A DNA stretch of 44,737 nucleotides from RGIG4708 sp045633845 (GCA_045633845.1 JAZQZC010000029.1:1-44737); one strand, 5' to 3'; counted from the first letter of the stretch, positions 16,037-25,627 are shown. Program-made: numbers and translations. Notes: a model not told the origin generated them from the letters alone.

Positions 16037-19000
16037 TTAATTTATTCTGATGTTTTCGTCATCAAACTCATCCATCAGTTCCTTTATGAGCTTGTTACAA
16101 ATTGCAACGTTTTTGGAGCTGTCACCGCAGTAGAGCACACCAGTATCCTTTGCATATATACAAAGAGGCGTGTCACCACCGTATTTTTGGGTTATACCAA
16201 TGACGGCATCTATTTTGTCTTTGGACTCAACCCTAACATATAGCTTTTTTTCCCTTGGGATATTGAGCGACGAAAGAGGTATCATATTTGACAAATTAAG
16301 GCTTATCTTGCCCTCGCCGCGATTGTTTACCGAAGCCTCAATATAAACCGCCGCCCCTTCAACAATATATGCAGAATATGCGGCAAAGTTTTTTTCAAAT
16401 GCCACGAGCTCTATGTCGGAATAAAAGTCGGTAAATGTCATTGTCACAATGGTAATGCCACTTTTGGTGCGTTTTTTTCGTATTTCGGAAAGTATGCCGC
16501 AAAGGCGGACCTTGTCAATATCGGGTTGCTCATATATTTTGTAAATGTTTGTATCCGAAAAGGCTTTTGCCTTTGCAATATGGTCGTCAAGAGGGTGAGC
16601 CGAAATGTACATACCTGCAAATTCCTTTTCAAAGGCAAGCTTTTGGGCAGTTGTGTAATCGTCTACATCAGCATATATAAGCTTGTCGGTAACGGCAGGC
16701 TCTGCCATGCCGTCATCAAAAAGGCTGACCTGACCCGACATGGCAAGGCGGGCATCGCTTGAGGCTATATCCATCATTTTTTCAAAGCTCATTATAAGTG
16801 CTTTGCGGTTGCCGTAAAGAGAATCAAACACACCTGTTTTTATAAGTGTTTCAACAGTGCGCTTGTTGGTATCGTACCTTGCCATACGACTTATAAAATC
16901 GCCAAAAGAGGTAAATTCACCGTTTTGCTCTCTTTCCTTTGCAATATCATAAGGAAACTGCATACCGACATTTTTGATTGCCGAAAGCCCATAGCGGATA
17001 TTGTTGCCCTCTGCACTGAATGCAGCAAAGGATTTGTTTACATTTGGTGCAAGCAGCTTTATGCCGTATTTTGCAAAGCCCCTAAGATACTTGTTTGTTT
17101 TGTGTGAGTTGCCTATAAGACTCATTAAAAGCGCCACAAGATACTCCACAGGATAATGGCACTTTAAGTATGCCGTCTGATATGCCACTGTTGCATAACA
17201 CGCCGCGTGGGATTTGTTGAAGGCGTAATTTGCAAAATCTATAAGGTAGTCAAAAATCTCATTTGCCTTTTTTTCGTCAATGCCAAGACGCACAGCTCCG
17301 GGCACAACAATTTTGCCATCAATCACCTGTCCGTAAACAAACACCTGCCGCTCATTTTCCATAACAGAGTGCTTCTTTTTTGCCATTGCACGACGCACCA
17401 AATCTGCCCTGCCGAGAGAATACCCTGCAAGGGAGCGCACAATTTCCATAACCTGCTCCTGATAAATAACCGCGCCGTAGGTGGGCTTGAGTATAGGCTC
17501 AAGCTTTGGATGAATGTATTTTATTTTGTCGGGGTTTTTTACATTTTCCAAAAACCCGGGTATCTGATCCATAGGCCCAGGGCGATATATTGATGTTGTG
17601 ATTATTACATCCTCTATACATTTTGGGCGGAACTTTTGCATAAAAAGCTGAAGCCCTGGGTTTTCGAGCTGAAATACGCCGTCGGTATCACCCGCCATTA
17701 TCATTTTAAAGGTGTCGCTGTCCTCATAGTCAAAGTTTTTTATATCTATTCTTATGCCTCGCGTTTTTTGCACAAGCCTTACAGTGTCCTGAATAATGGT
17801 AAGATTGCGCAGCCCCAAAAAGTCCATTTTGAGCATCCCAAGAGCTTCAAGGTTGTCCATGGGGTACTGGGTAAGCACGCCGTTTTCGCCATCCTGCAGA
17901 GGCACGTAATTGTTAAGAGGACCATCTGCAATAACAATGCCTGCCGCATGAGTTGAGCAATTGCGGGGAAAGCCCTCAAGTGCCATTGCGGTGTCAAGCA
18001 GCTTTTTGATTTTGGGGTCGGTGTTGTACATTCTGCCAAGCTCGGTATTATCTTTTATTGCATCCTTAAGCTTTATGTGCAACACCTCGGGCACCGATTT
18101 TGCCACCTTGTCTACAATGTAGCTCTCTATACCCATAACTCTTCCTACGTCACGTATTGCAGCTCGAGCTGCCAGCGTACCAAAGGTGATAATTTGCGCC
18201 ACTCTGTCCTTGCCGTATTTTTTTACCACATAATCCTTTATCTCGTCGCGGCGTTTGTAGCAAAAATCTATGTCTATATCGGGCATACTTACTCTTTCGG
18301 GGTTTAAAAAGCGCTCAAAAACAAGATTGTATTTTATTGGGTCAATCTCCGTAATATCAAGACAGTATGCCACAAGGCTGCCTGCCGCCGAGCCTCGCCC
18401 GGGGCCAACCATAATATCCTTTGACTTTGCGTATTTTATAAAATCCCACACAATTAAAAAATAATCGGTGTAGCCCATTTTGTTTATTGTATTAAGCTCA
18501 TAATCCATTCGCTCAAGGAGCTTGTCCGTCACAATGCCGTATTTTTGCTTTGCACCCTCAAGGCACAGCTGCCGCAAATACTCCTCAGTTGAAAGAGGCG
18601 AGTCAATTTGTGCTTTTGGCAGATGTATTGTATCAAAATCAAGCTGCACATTGCATTTTTGTGCAATTGCGCCGCTTTCGTCAATGCTTTGAGGATATTT
18701 TGCAAAAAGCTTTCGCATTTCACCCTCCGACTTAAAGTAAAACTCGTTTGTTTCAAACTTTAATCGGTCGGTATCTGACAGCTTTTTGCCTGTCTGAATA
18801 CAAGTGAGCACATCCTGCAAAAAGGCGTCACCCTTATCCACATAGTGCACATCGTTTGTGGCAACAATTTTAAGACCGCACTTTGCCGCCACGGCGCACA
18901 AATTGTCAATTATCTGAATTTCGGCATCTATTCCGTGATTTTGAATTTCGATATAAAAATCCTCTTTGCCAAATATGTCCGCATACCTTTGTGCCATAGC

Positions 19001-19465
19001 ACAGGCGCCGTCAAAATCTCCGTTTAAAAGCTTGCGGGCAACATCCCCGCGCAAGCATCCGCTTAAGGCAACAAGGCCTGCACTGTATTTTTTAAGCAAC
19101 TCAAAATCAACCCTCGGCTTGTAGTAATACCCATCGGTAAAGCCGCATGACACAAGTGCCATAAGGTTTTTGTAGCCCTCGTTGTTTTTGGCAATAAGCA
19201 CAAGGTGTCCATAGTCGGAGTCTATGCCGTGAACCTTGTCAAAACGGTTGCGGGGAGCAGTGTAAACCTCGCAGCCTATAAGGGGCTTTATGCCACGTTT
19301 TTTTGCCTCGGTATAAAAATTAACAGCGCCGTACATAACACCGTGGTCAGTAATTGCAACAGAGGTTGCCCCCTCCGATTGCGCCCTGTCCAGCAGCTTT
19401 GAAATGTCCGACGCTCCGTCAAGAAGGCTATATTGTGTATGAACATGAAGATGAACAAAACTCAT
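16037..19465 (-). CDS. dnaE: DNA polymerase III subunit alpha
   Basis: This 1142-residue replicative polymerase of the DnaE type starts with the PHP domain (HLHVHTQYSLLDGA, ATSVAITDHGVMYGA). The polymerase active site includes GPGRGSAAGSLVAYCL and the catalytic aspartates in PDIDIDF near residue 395. The C-terminal region carries an OB fold (VRLCGILSEIRKKRTKSG) followed by a short tail. It lacks the internal 3'-5' exonuclease of PolC, so this is the DnaE partner. AAGGAGG precedes the ATG. It lies 30 bases after whiA and is probably cotranscribed with it. Confidence 0.98.
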   Translation of the reverse strand: MSFVHLHVHTQYSLLDGASDISKLLDRAQSEGATSVAITDHGVMYGAVNFYTEAKKRGIKPLIGCEVYTAPRNRFDKVHGIDSDYGHLVLIAKNNEGYKNLMALVSCGFTDGYYYKPRVDFELLKKYSAGLVALSGCLRGDVARKLLNGDFDGACAMAQRYADIFGKEDFYIEIQNHGIDAEIQIIDNLCAVAAKCGLKIVATNDVHYVDKGDAFLQDVLTCIQTGKKLSDTDRLKFETNEFYFKSEGEMRKLFAKYPQSIDESGAIAQKCNVQLDFDTIHLPKAQIDSPLSTEEYLRQLCLEGAKQKYGIVTDKLLERMDYELNTINKMGYTDYFLIVWDFIKYAKSKDIMVGPGRGSAAGSLVAYCLDITEIDPIKYNLVFERFLNPERVSMPDIDIDFCYKRRDEIKDYVVKKYGKDRVAQIITFGTLAARAAIRDVGRVMGIESYIVDKVAKSVPEVLHIKLKDAIKDNTELGRMYNTDPKIKKLLDTAMALEGFPRNCSTHAAGIVIADGPLNNYVPLQDGENGVLTQYPMDNLEALGMLKMDFLGLRNLTIIQDTVRLVQKTRGIRIDIKNFDYEDSDTFKMIMAGDTDGVFQLENPGLQLFMQKFRPKCIEDVIITTSIYRPGPMDQIPGFLENVKNPDKIKYIHPKLEPILKPTYGAVIYQEQVMEIVRSLAGYSLGRADLVRRAMAKKKHSVMENERQVFVYGQVIDGKIVVPGAVRLGIDEKKANEIFDYLIDFANYAFNKSHAACYATVAYQTAYLKCHYPVEYLVALLMSLIGNSHKTNKYLRGFAKYGIKLLAPNVNKSFAAFSAEGNNIRYGLSAIKNVGMQFPYDIAKEREQNGEFTSFGDFISRMARYDTNKRTVETLIKTGVFDSLYGNRKALIMSFEKMMDIASSDARLAMSGQVSLFDDGMAEPAVTDKLIYADVDDYTTAQKLAFEKEFAGMYISAHPLDDHIAKAKAFSDTNIYKIYEQPDIDKVRLCGILSEIRKKRTKSGITIVTMTFTDFYSDIELVAFEKNFAAYSAYIVEGAAVYIEASVNNRGEGKISLNLSNMIPLSSLNIPREKKLYVRVESKDKIDAVIGITQKYGGDTPLCIYAKDTGVLYCGDSSKNVAICNKLIKELMDEFDDENIRIN

Positions 19466-19495
19466 ATTTTCTGCCTCCTTTTTTAATTTATAATT

Positions 19496-20428
19496 TTAGT
19501 CTGCATTGGCAATATCCATTATTTTGCGCAGCCGATGGTTAACTCCCGACTTACCTATGGGCACAGACAGCATTTGTCCAAGCTCTTTTAGGCTATGCTC
19601 CCGATATTGCATACGCAGGTTTGCAATTTCCTTAAGATTTTGGGGCAGAGAATTAAACCTGCCGTTGTCAATAAGCTTTTGAATACACTTTACCTGCTCC
19701 ACCGACGCATCAACGGTTTTGTTGAGGTTTGCAGTTTCGCAGTTTACGGTGCGGTTTACGTTGTTGCGCATTTCTTTTACGATTTTTGCATTGTGATATT
19801 CCATAAGCGCGTTTACCGAGCCGAGGATTGTCAGCACATCTGTTATATCCTCGCTGTTTTTATAGTACATAACGCATTTTGATTTGCGCATTACAAGCTT
19901 TGCGGGAATTCCCATACCCTCAAGCAGCGCCATAAAATCGTTTGCAACCCCAAAGCGGCTTGTTGTAAATTCGAGGTGATATGTTTTTTGAGGGTTCATA
20001 ACCGAGCCCCCTGCAAGAAAGGCACCTCTAACAACAGAACGCGCCCCTTCGGGCGATGAGGTAAGCTTGCCGTCTATGTGATAATTTATAAAATTGTCAA
20101 GAACATCGTTTTTACCTATAAGGTATAATGACCGAAAAACCTGTTCAATATCCTCCTTGTTGTCTACAACAACATCATAAAACGATGTTACCGAAGAATT
20201 TTTGCGTATTCGTATGCGGGAATTCACTGTAAGAGTGCCCTTTAAAAGTGAATAAATACGCCTTGCTATACGCGGATTTTCTGTAACAAAGGTAAGCACA
20301 TAGCTGTCGTCTGATTTTTTGAGCTTGCCGCCAAAGCAAACTATTGCCGCAAGCTCGGATATGGCAGAGGCTTCCTTGGTGTATTCCTTTGAAATTATTT
20401 CGTTTTTTACATCAGAAGAAAAAGACAT
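19496..20428 (-). CDS. whiA: DNA-binding protein WhiA
   Basis: This 310-residue protein joins an N-terminal LAGLIDADG-like fold (RGAFLAGGSVMNPQKTYHLE near residue 130) to a C-terminal helix-turn-helix (LKELGQMLSVPIGKSGVNHR). In Bacillus WhiA affects cell division and chromosome segregation; in Streptomyces it controls sporulation septation. The homing-endonuclease catalytic residues are not apparent, as in other WhiA proteins. It sits directly after yvcK with a 14-base gap, the conserved rapZ-yvcK-whiA arrangement. Confidence 0.97.
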   Translation of the reverse strand: MSFSSDVKNEIISKEYTKEASAISELAAIVCFGGKLKKSDDSYVLTFVTENPRIARRIYSLLKGTLTVNSRIRIRKNSSVTSFYDVVVDNKEDIEQVFRSLYLIGKNDVLDNFINYHIDGKLTSSPEGARSVVRGAFLAGGSVMNPQKTYHLEFTTSRFGVANDFMALLEGMGIPAKLVMRKSKCVMYYKNSEDITDVLTILGSVNALMEYHNAKIVKEMRNNVNRTVNCETANLNKTVDASVEQVKCIQKLIDNGRFNSLPQNLKEIANLRMQYREHSLKELGQMLSVPIGKSGVNHRLRKIMDIANAD

Positions 20429-20442
20429 AACCTGTTCCTTTT

Positions 20443-21417
20443 TTAATCCTGCGCAAGCTGAAGAATAGTCTGCGCCAGCTTTACATAATCGTGCCGTAAA
20501 ATCATATTTTCTTTGTCCACAAAAAGCAGATTTTTTGCAATAAGCTTTGTGGGCATATGTTCAAATTTGTCATAGTCAACCTGTACTTGTGCCGCATTTT
20601 CGAGGCGATACTTCTGCAAAAACACATCGGGAACCTCCTGAGTGTTTACAATACAGTAATCTATGTAATTTGCACCTGTGTGACGAGCAATTGCATTAAC
20701 GTGGTCAGAAGCTGTGTAGCCCGTTGTTTCGCCCGGTTGGGTCATAACGTTGCACACGTATACCTTTTTTGCGCTTGATGCCGAAATAGCAAAGGAAATG
20801 CCCTCTACAAGCAAATTTGGTATAATACTGGTGTACAGGCTGCCGGGGCCGAGAATGATAATGTCTGCGTTGTTTATTGCCTTGATGCATCTGTCAAAAG
20901 CGCACACATCACCAGGCTCAAGGCTTATTTTTGAAATGCCCGAATTTTGCCTGATGCTCTCTATAGGAATACTTGATTCGCCAAGTACAACATTGCCGTT
21001 ATCAAGCACCGCTTTTAAATTTACATTGTCTTTTGTAACAGGCAGCACATTGCCTGTCACTGCAAGCACGGAGCTCATATGCTCTATGGCAGTTTCAAAA
21101 TCCCCTGTTATGTCACACATTGCCGCCAAAAACAAATTGCCAAAGGACTGCCCCGTAAGCCTGCCGCACTTAAAACGATAGCGGAACAGCTTTTTCATCA
21201 TAGGCTCCGCCTCGGCAAGTGCAGTGAGGCAGTTGCGGATATCACCCGGAGGCAGTATGTTAAGGTCCTCTCTTATCATACCGCTGCCACCGCCGTCATC
21301 GGCAACAGTTACAATAACATCTATATTTTTTGTGTACAGCTTGATGCCGCGCAGCATGGTAGAAAGCCCTGTGCCGCCGCCAACAGCAACTATGTTTAAA
21401 TCTGATAAATTTTTCAT
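20443..21417 (-). CDS. yvcK: Gluconeogenesis factor YvcK (CofD-like)
   Basis: This 324-residue protein has the CofD/YvcK fold. It begins VAVGGGTGLSTMLRGIK, followed by TVADDGGGSGMIR and PPGDIRNCLTALAE. The later motif GPGSLYTSIIPNLL is also diagnostic. YvcK binds UDP-sugars and supports growth on gluconeogenic carbon sources and cell-wall synthesis in Bacillus. It is not expected to perform the CofD transferase reaction. It is flanked by rapZ and whiA with short gaps and is likely cotranscribed. Confidence 0.96.
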   Translation of the reverse strand: MKNLSDLNIVAVGGGTGLSTMLRGIKLYTKNIDVIVTVADDGGGSGMIREDLNILPPGDIRNCLTALAEAEPMMKKLFRYRFKCGRLTGQSFGNLFLAAMCDITGDFETAIEHMSSVLAVTGNVLPVTKDNVNLKAVLDNGNVVLGESSIPIESIRQNSGISKISLEPGDVCAFDRCIKAINNADIIILGPGSLYTSIIPNLLVEGISFAISASSAKKVYVCNVMTQPGETTGYTASDHVNAIARHTGANYIDYCIVNTQEVPDVFLQKYRLENAAQVQVDYDKFEHMPTKLIAKNLLFVDKENMILRHDYVKLAQTILQLAQD

Positions 21418-21429
21418 AAAATTAAACCT

Positions 21430-22311
21430 TTATGACACAACTGTCACAATTCTGTCCTTATTGATATCTCTGTGATTCACAAAGGTGTTGTAGCCGCTCT
21501 CGGTAAGATAGCTTGTAAGCTCGTTTGCAAGAGTAACAGAGCGGTGCTTGCCGCCTGTGCAGCCTATTGCAATAATAAGATTTGACTTACCCTCTTTTAT
21601 ATACTGAGGCATCAAAAATGCAAACATATCGTTAAGCTTATTTGCAAACTGCTTTGATTCGTCAAAGCTCATTACGTAGCCCGACACCTCTCTGTCAAGA
21701 CCCGTTTTTTCCTTAAGCTCGGGGATATAAAACGGATTTGGCAAAAAGCGCACGTCAAACACAAGGTCTGCATCCTGGGGAATTCCGTACTTAAAGCCAA
21801 AAGACATTACATTTACCGCAATGCGTTTTTTGGTGTCCGCCTCAGATGCAAAAACAGTGCCGATATACTCTTTGAGCTGACTTACCTTCATATTTGATGT
21901 ATCAACAATGTAGTTTGCTCTGCCGCGCACATCACGCAGCAGCTCTCTTTCCTGCTTTAAGCCGTCGTTTAAGCTGCCCGAGCCTGCAAGAGGATGGGAG
22001 CGTCGGCTCTCTTTGTATCTTTTTATTAAAATTTCGTCGGCACAGTCCAAAAACAAAACTTCGTATTTGCCAACCTCTTTTTCAAAATCGTCAAGACACT
22101 CGCACAGCTCTCGAAACATTTTGCCGCTTCGGGTGTCTATTGAAAATGCCACCTTTGTTATGCCACCCTCAAGCTGAGTGCACAGCTGTGCAAATTTTGA
22201 AAAAAGCTTTGGAGGCATATTGTCTATGCAGTAATAGCCTATGTCCTCAAAATGCTTGATTGCATTACTTTTGCCCGAGCCGGACATACCTGTAATAATA
22301 ACAAATTTCAA
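21430..22311 (-). CDS. rapZ: RNase adapter / nucleotide-binding protein RapZ (YvcJ)
   Basis: This 293-residue protein has Walker A GMSGSGKSNAIK at residues 8-19 and the C-terminal IAIGCTGGKHRSVTLAN block that binds RNA or GlcN6P-like ligands in Escherichia coli RapZ. DIGYYCIDNMPP is a second family signature. In E. coli RapZ targets GlmZ for RNase E; in Firmicutes YvcJ has NTPase activity and a less defined role. It sits between murB and yvcK, linking cell-wall sugar supply genes. Confidence 0.95.
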   Translation of the reverse strand: MKFVIITGMSGSGKSNAIKHFEDIGYYCIDNMPPKLFSKFAQLCTQLEGGITKVAFSIDTRSGKMFRELCECLDDFEKEVGKYEVLFLDCADEILIKRYKESRRSHPLAGSGSLNDGLKQERELLRDVRGRANYIVDTSNMKVSQLKEYIGTVFASEADTKKRIAVNVMSFGFKYGIPQDADLVFDVRFLPNPFYIPELKEKTGLDREVSGYVMSFDESKQFANKLNDMFAFLMPQYIKEGKSNLIIAIGCTGGKHRSVTLANELTSYLTESGYNTFVNHRDINKDRIVTVVS

Positions 22312-22326
22312 TGTAAAATCACCCCT

Positions 22327-23256
22327 TTAATGCGGAATATATGTTGCAAAGCCCTCACCCACAAATTGTACCTCAGGCTCAAGCAAAACGCCATATTTTT
22401 GGAACACTGTTTTTTGTATATGACAAATAAGCGATGTAATATCTGCCGTAGTTGCATTGCCCTTGTTTATAACAAAGCCTTTATGCTTATCCGAAACAGC
22501 GGCACCTCCGATTGAGTATCCGCCAAGATTGCTGCCCTCTATAAGCTTGCCTGCAAAATGACCCTCGGGGCGCTTAAAGGTGCTGCCTGCGCTTGGGTAT
22601 TCCAAGGGCTGCTTTTCCTTGCGGCGATTGTTAAAATCTGTCATCAACGCACGAATTTGGTTTGCATCACCATTTTTCAATTCAAACTCACATTCAACTA
22701 CAATGCCGCCATTTTTAAATACAGAGGTACGATAGCCAAAATTATGATTTGCGCCCTCAACTGTTGCAATATTACCAAGGGCATCTATATATGTTGTTTT
22801 AACCGCAACGTCTTTTATTTCGCCTCCGTATGCGCCTGCATTCATATACACAGCGCCGCCCACAGTGCCGGGTATGCCCGATGCAAACTCAAAGCCTGAA
22901 AGTGAATTTGCAAGTGCAACTGAGGCAACCTTTGCAAGTGTTGCCCCTGCCATTGCGGTTACTTTGTTTTGCGATACCTTAACATCCGACATATTTTTGC
23001 CGATGCATATAATTATGCCGTTGTAGCCGCTGTCGCTTACCAAAAGGTTTGAGCCGTTGCCCACAACAAAAAACGGAATACTATTTTCTTTGGCATATTT
23101 TACAATATCCGCTACCTGCTCTGCGCTTGCGGGCTCTGCAAAATATGCGGCATTGCCGCCTGTTTTAAAGGTACATCGGTTTTTCATAGGTTCGTTTTTT
23201 AAAACGTTGCCTTCGCCTGCAATTTTAACAAGGTTTTCAAAAATACAATTATTCAT
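22327..23256 (-). CDS. murB: UDP-N-acetylenolpyruvoylglucosamine reductase
   Basis: This 309-residue FAD enzyme reduces UDP-GlcNAc-enolpyruvate to UDP-MurNAc in peptidoglycan synthesis. FAD binding is seen in VVGNGSNLLVSD and SGIPGTVGGAVYMNAGAYG. The catalytic serine region is YPSAGSTFKRPEGHFAGKLI, and a C-terminal Glu lies in LLEPEVQFVG. YRTSVFK marks the type II-like MurB common in Firmicutes. It lies between the ROK kinase and rapZ with short spacing, within the hprK operon. Confidence 0.97.
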   Translation of the reverse strand: MNNCIFENLVKIAGEGNVLKNEPMKNRCTFKTGGNAAYFAEPASAEQVADIVKYAKENSIPFFVVGNGSNLLVSDSGYNGIIICIGKNMSDVKVSQNKVTAMAGATLAKVASVALANSLSGFEFASGIPGTVGGAVYMNAGAYGGEIKDVAVKTTYIDALGNIATVEGANHNFGYRTSVFKNGGIVVECEFELKNGDANQIRALMTDFNNRRKEKQPLEYPSAGSTFKRPEGHFAGKLIEGSNLGGYSIGGAAVSDKHKGFVINKGNATTADITSLICHIQKTVFQKYGVLLEPEVQFVGEGFATYIPH

Positions 23257-23270
23257 TAACAGCTCTCCTA

Positions 23271-24215
23271 TTATAAAAGTGCCAGAAGTGCAGCACCTAT
23301 AATACCGGCATCATTGCCGAGCTTTGCAATTTCTATAGGAACAGCAGGAACTGTGCCTGTACCATAAACTCTTTTGTAAACATATTCCTTTACAGGGGCA
23401 ATGAGCTTGTCACCTCTGCCGCTTACACCGCCGCCTACAACAATGCAATCGGGCTGGAATATATTAATAAGGTTTGTAATACCCTCTCCTACATATTCTA
23501 CGTATTTATCTGTAACGGCTTTTGCAACAGGGCATCCGTTATCTGCGGCATCAAACACAAGCTTGCCTGTGGATTTGCCGTTTTCGTCAATAGCTTTTGC
23601 AAGGTCGGAGTCGGGGTTTTGCTCTGCTGCTCTTGCTGCGTCACGATTGAGTGCAGTAACAGATGCATAAGCCTCCCAGCAGCCCATTCTTCCGCAGGAG
23701 CATTGCTCACCGTCCATAACAAGTGTTGTGTGTCCAAGCTCGCCTGCAACACCATTTGAGCCTGTAAACAATTTTTTGTTTACAATAACACCGCCGCCGA
23801 TTCCTGTGCCGAGAGTTATTGCAACAAAGTTTTGTGCATCTCTGCCAAGTGCAAAATACTCACCGATAGCCGCACAGTTTGCATCGTTACCTATAAATAC
23901 AGGTTTGTTTATATATTTTTTTACCTCTGCGCAAAGAGGAGCGTTTTTAAGATTGATGTTGTTTGAATAAAGCACCACACCGTTTTTGTCATCAATTGAG
24001 CCGGGGCAGCCGAGGCCTATACCGCCGATGTCATCGATAGTGAGATTTTGCTTTTGCATTACTTTTGCAATAAGGTGTGCAATGTCCTTTGCAAGTACCT
24101 CGTAACCCAGAGATGCCTGTGTGGGAGCGCTCTCCTTGCACAAAAGCTCACATTTTTCGGTAACGGCTCCAACCTTTATTCCTGTACCGCCTATATCAAC
24201 ACCTAAATAAATCAT
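23271..24215 (-). CDS. glcK: ROK family glucokinase
   Basis: This is a 314-residue ROK kinase. The ATP-binding motif is DIGGTGIKVGAV, the catalytic segment IGNDANCAAIGE holds the general-base Asp, and the zinc signature is CSCGRMGCWEAYAS. It phosphorylates glucose, or possibly N-acetylated hexoses, in the cytoplasm. Glucokinase is most likely from the ITLGTGIGGGVI/CSCG pattern and from pairing with hprK. The stop codon almost touches the following gene, and the start lies one base after hprK ends, so the genes are translationally close. Confidence 0.92.
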   Translation of the reverse strand: MIYLGVDIGGTGIKVGAVTEKCELLCKESAPTQASLGYEVLAKDIAHLIAKVMQKQNLTIDDIGGIGLGCPGSIDDKNGVVLYSNNINLKNAPLCAEVKKYINKPVFIGNDANCAAIGEYFALGRDAQNFVAITLGTGIGGGVIVNKKLFTGSNGVAGELGHTTLVMDGEQCSCGRMGCWEAYASVTALNRDAARAAEQNPDSDLAKAIDENGKSTGKLVFDAADNGCPVAKAVTDKYVEYVGEGITNLINIFQPDCIVVGGGVSGRGDKLIAPVKEYVYKRVYGTGTVPAVPIEIAKLGNDAGIIGAALLALL

Positions 24216-24216
24216 T

Positions 24217-25176
24217 TTAAATTACCCCTTTATTTTGCTTAATTTTTTGTTCCATATCACTCATCAATCTGTTGTTGAGTGCTTCTGCTGCGTTGTAGCC
24301 CATCCGTTTTTGTCTGTTGTTCATGGCAGCTACCTCAATTACCACGGCAAGATTTCGACCCGGTTTTACCGGCAGTGTAATTGCAGGAACCTCTATATCA
24401 AGTATGTTGTTGTACTCGGTACTGAGTCCAAGCCTGTCGTACTGCTTTTTGTCCTGCCATATTTCAAGGTTGATTACAAGGTCAATTTTTTCGGTATCTT
24501 TTATTGCACCCATACCAAAAATTCTACGGACATCCACAATACCTATACCGCGCAGCTCAACAAAGTGCCGTATAATTTCGGGCGATGAGCCAACAAGGGT
24601 GGTATCGGATACACGCTTTATTTCTACCGCATCGTCCGCTATAAGACGGTGACCGCGTTTTACAAGCTCTATTGCAGTTTCGCTTTTGCCCACTCCGCTG
24701 TCGCCAAGCAGCAGTATACCTTCGCCGTATACCTCAACAAGCACACCATGCATTGTAATACGGGGTGCAAGATGAATGTTAAGGTATGCAATAAGCGCCG
24801 CCATAAAACGTGATGTGGAAAGATGTGTGCGCATAAGAGGAACGTCATATTTTTGAGCCACCTGCGACATTTCGCCAATTACCTCCATACCTCGGGTAAT
24901 AATAACGAGAGGGGGCTTTTTTTCAAACAGGGCCTCAAGGGCACGCATACGAGCTTTTGAATCAAGATGCAAAAGATACGAGGTTTCTACCATGCCTATA
25001 ATCTGAATACGGGTGTTGTCAAAGTATTCAAAAAAGCCTGCAATCTGAAGGCTTGGACGATTAACCTCGTTATTTGAGATGGTTACACCCTCAAAATTAT
25101 CGGGTGTAAAAATAGATTCCAGCTTGAACTCATCGCATATTTTTAACGCTTCAACTTTAAAATCGCGGTTAGGCAT
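24217..25176 (-). CDS. hprK: HPr kinase/phosphorylase
   Basis: This 319-residue bifunctional enzyme phosphorylates and dephosphorylates HPr on Ser46 to drive carbon catabolite repression. Walker A is GDSGVGKSETAIEL. The capping HPrK signature follows as LIADDAVEIKR and the EIRHFVELRGIGIVDVR block contains the conserved Glu/Asp residues. The C-terminal Lys-rich tail contains KIKQNKG. It is the first gene of a long minus-strand operon behind AGGAGG and a promoter at 25210-25237. HprK in a saccharolytic anaerobe fits the presence of the sugar-degrading BMC locus. Confidence 0.97.
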   Translation of the reverse strand: MPNRDFKVEALKICDEFKLESIFTPDNFEGVTISNNEVNRPSLQIAGFFEYFDNTRIQIIGMVETSYLLHLDSKARMRALEALFEKKPPLVIITRGMEVIGEMSQVAQKYDVPLMRTHLSTSRFMAALIAYLNIHLAPRITMHGVLVEVYGEGILLLGDSGVGKSETAIELVKRGHRLIADDAVEIKRVSDTTLVGSSPEIIRHFVELRGIGIVDVRRIFGMGAIKDTEKIDLVINLEIWQDKKQYDRLGLSTEYNNILDIEVPAITLPVKPGRNLAVVIEVAAMNNRQKRMGYNAAEALNNRLMSDMEQKIKQNKGVI

Positions 25177-25209
25177 TGTATCAACCTCCTGTAAAATTAC
25201 TCATTATAT

Positions 25210-25237
25210 ATTATATAACATTATGGCTAAAAATCAA
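25210..25237 (-). promoter_or_regulatory. Promoter of the hprK operon
   Basis: On the minus strand TTGATT, a 16-base spacer and TATAAT lie about 35-60 bases before the hprK start codon. A second overlapping TATAAT starts seven bases further down, so the exact start is uncertain. Confidence 0.6.
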
Positions 25238-25301
25238 ATAGTTTTTTATAATTTATTCAGAAATATATAAATTTTTATGTTCGCATGACAAACACCACCC
25301 T

Positions 25302-25351
25302 GTGACAGATGGGGGACGCACCTTTTTTAAAGGAACTTCCCCCACTGTCAC
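25302..25351. repeat. Palindromic repeat, unit 1
   Basis: GTGACAG...CTGTCAC with inner GGGGGA/TCCCCC and CCTTT/AAAGG arms forms a 50-base near-perfect palindrome. The GGGGA-CGCAC centre and CGAACTTCCCC-like right half recur in unit 3. It belongs to a cluster of three between hprK and the ABC transporter. Confidence 0.75.
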
Positions 25352-25355
25352 TTTA

Positions 25356-25419
25356 AATTCGCATGACAACGGGGACATTCCTCGCAAGAGGTGTGTCCTC
25401 GCTTGTTGTGCGAGCAATT
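25356..25419. repeat. Palindromic repeat, unit 2
   Basis: AATTCGC...GCGAGCAATT encloses CAACGGGGACA/TGTCCTCG and a central CCTCGCAAGAGG hairpin. It is more diverged than units 1 and 3 but has the same GGGGAC core. Confidence 0.6.
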
Positions 25420-25425
25420 AAAAAA

Positions 25426-25475
25426 GTTGACAAACGGGGACGCACGTGCAAGCACGAACTTCCCCATTTGTCAAC
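25426..25475. repeat. Palindromic repeat, unit 3
   Basis: GTTGACAAACGGGGA pairs with TCCCCATTTGTCAAC, and the centre is CGTGCAAGCACG. It is followed by another CTTTGTCAAC. The palindrome resembles unit 1 closely in layout. No transposase gene lies nearby. Confidence 0.75.
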
Positions 25476-25487
25476 TTTGTCAACTTT

Positions 25488-25516
25488 TGTGCATATTTAA
25501 TAGCAATGTGCATATT
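25488..25516 (+). promoter_or_regulatory. Direct repeat TGTGCATATT upstream of the ABC promoter
   Basis: TGTGCATATT occurs at 25488-25497 and again at 25507-25516, 19 bases apart, about 50-75 bases before the -35 box. The near two-turn spacing suits an operator or activator site, but I cannot name the regulator. Confidence 0.35.
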
Positions 25517-25562
25517 AATTAGTATGAAATTACCAAATATTAACGATTTATCAATTTATCAC

Positions 25563-25591
25563 TTTACTTTACTAAAGCAATGTGATACAAT
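25563..25591 (+). promoter_or_regulatory. Promoter of the ABC transporter operon
   Basis: TTTACT at 25563-25568, a 17-base spacer and TACAAT at 25586-25591 with an extended -10 TG at 25583-25584. The leader to the ATG at 25628 is about 30 bases, too short for a riboswitch or T-box. Confidence 0.6.
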
Positions 25592-25627
25592 GTGAAGCAT
25601 AACAAACCCGATATGGAGGAATTAATT

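Noticed and set aside
25302..25475. CRISPR-like array in the repeat cluster
   Set aside because: There are only three units, each an imperfect palindrome with different sequence and no regular repeat-spacer structure, and no cas genes are nearby.
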